Under the pieces are notes generated by a model, which did not search any database, was not told the origin of the DNA, and saw nothing but the letters and a program-made list of their open reading frames with translations. Made by a program: the position numbers and the translations under genes. A DNA stretch of 52,725 nucleotides. Source: an uncultured Methanomicrobiales archaeon (GTDB lineage: Archaea > Halobacteriota > Methanomicrobia > Methanomicrobiales > Methanospirillaceae). The DNA lies in contig CAIKOD010000016.1 of assembly GCA_903828975.1 (NCBI GenBank), positions 1-52,725 on the forward strand, in the 5' to 3' direction. Position 1 is the first letter of the stretch. Each line of letters begins with the position of its first letter. Positions 52,546 to 52,725 of the stretch are shown piece after piece.

Positions 52546-52725
52546 TTGTCGAAAGTTGTAGAGATTTCCCCAACCACAAGACACGAGGGACACTCAAAAC
52601 TTGTCTTGAAGGTTAACGACGCAGGTATCATCGAAACGGGTAACTGGTGTTCCATTACCCCGGTGAGGGGAGTTGAGAGACTCGCCGTCGGTAAGTCGAT
52701 GGAACAAGTCCCCAAAATTGCGTCC
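52546..52725 (+). CDS. frhA: F420-reducing hydrogenase alpha subunit, 5' part
   Basis: Sixty codons are visible before the window ends. They read [16 protein letters not shown], then [10 protein letters not shown] and [10 protein letters not shown], ending M-E-Q-V-P-K-I-A-S, just before where the first NiFe-ligand motif (RxCGxC) should come. This is the FrhA N-terminus as I know it from methanogens. FrhA is the NiFe subunit that makes reduced F420 from hydrogen. The start codon is TTG; a GAGG lies 9-12 nt upstream. Confidence 0.85.
   Translation, partial: MSKVVEISPTTRHEGHSKLVLKVNDAGIIETGNWCSITPVRGVERLAVGKSMEQVPKIAS

Noticed and set aside
52452-52715. 87-codon minus-strand frame at the right edge
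   Set aside because: It lies antisense to the start of frhA, whose plus-strand translation matches a known protein.

Overview
The window is a chromosomal segment of a methanogenic archaeon, most likely of the order Methanomicrobiales (Methanoregula-like; this is my inference from the gene set, not a database match). Archaeal and methanogen markers are: the start of a predicted F420-reducing hydrogenase alpha subunit (frhA) at the right edge, MptA-type GTP cyclohydrolase, an FmdE-family protein, a COG2054-type kinase (MfnE candidate), CTP-dependent riboflavin kinase, RNA polymerase subunit L, aIF2-beta, EF-1 beta, an archaeal 7S SRP RNA, the mevalonate genes, and TATA-box promoters, several placed for leaderless transcripts.

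Left part (1-8.2 kb): a five-gene minus-strand operon of small secreted or membrane proteins with pilin-like N-termini is divergent from a very large secreted Ig-like/VWA protein. This resembles a type IV pilus minor-pilin plus tip-adhesin locus. 

8.3-15.8 kb is an accessory island. One intact GNAT acetyltransferase gene is followed by five degenerate copies of itself, all in the same orientation. Between successive copies sit unrelated small modules: three HicA/HicB-type regions, a DUF4143 ATPase, an MntA/HepT pair and a final HicA/HicB remnant. Many of these are broken: two hicA genes carry a TAA codon at an equivalent position, one hicB is frameshifted, and a scrap of a second DUF4143 gene is present. 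The GNAT copies are mosaic, as expected if they recombine or undergo gene conversion. This is the most unusual part of the window.

16-31 kb is mostly core metabolism: FmdE-family protein, RNase H-like protein, HisG, a DUF1015 protein, a RimI-like acetyltransferase, superoxide dismutase, HMG-CoA reductase, a Trm5-like methyltransferase, the regulator/HMG-CoA synthase/thiolase/DUF35 operon of isoprenoid synthesis, RibK-RibB and a RecQ helicase. 31-38 kb holds membrane and sensory genes (a frameshifted Cache-type sensor, an AI-2E family transporter, a SHOCT protein), tRNA-Leu, a ferritin-like protein, a Cys-containing HTH gene pair and the second copy of a dispersed repeat whose first copy lies near 18.2 kb.

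38-52.7 kb: a secreted phospholipase-D-like protein, the kinase, a zinc-ribbon/EF-1 beta pair, malate dehydrogenase next to the SRP RNA gene, a zinc-ribbon putative methyltransferase, two tRNAs, two M24 peptidases, an AAA ATPase with a beta-lactamase-fold hydrolase, RpoL, aIF2-beta with a TRAM domain, IlvC divergent from MptA, and the beginning of frhA. No CRISPR array, rRNA gene, transposase or integrase was seen.
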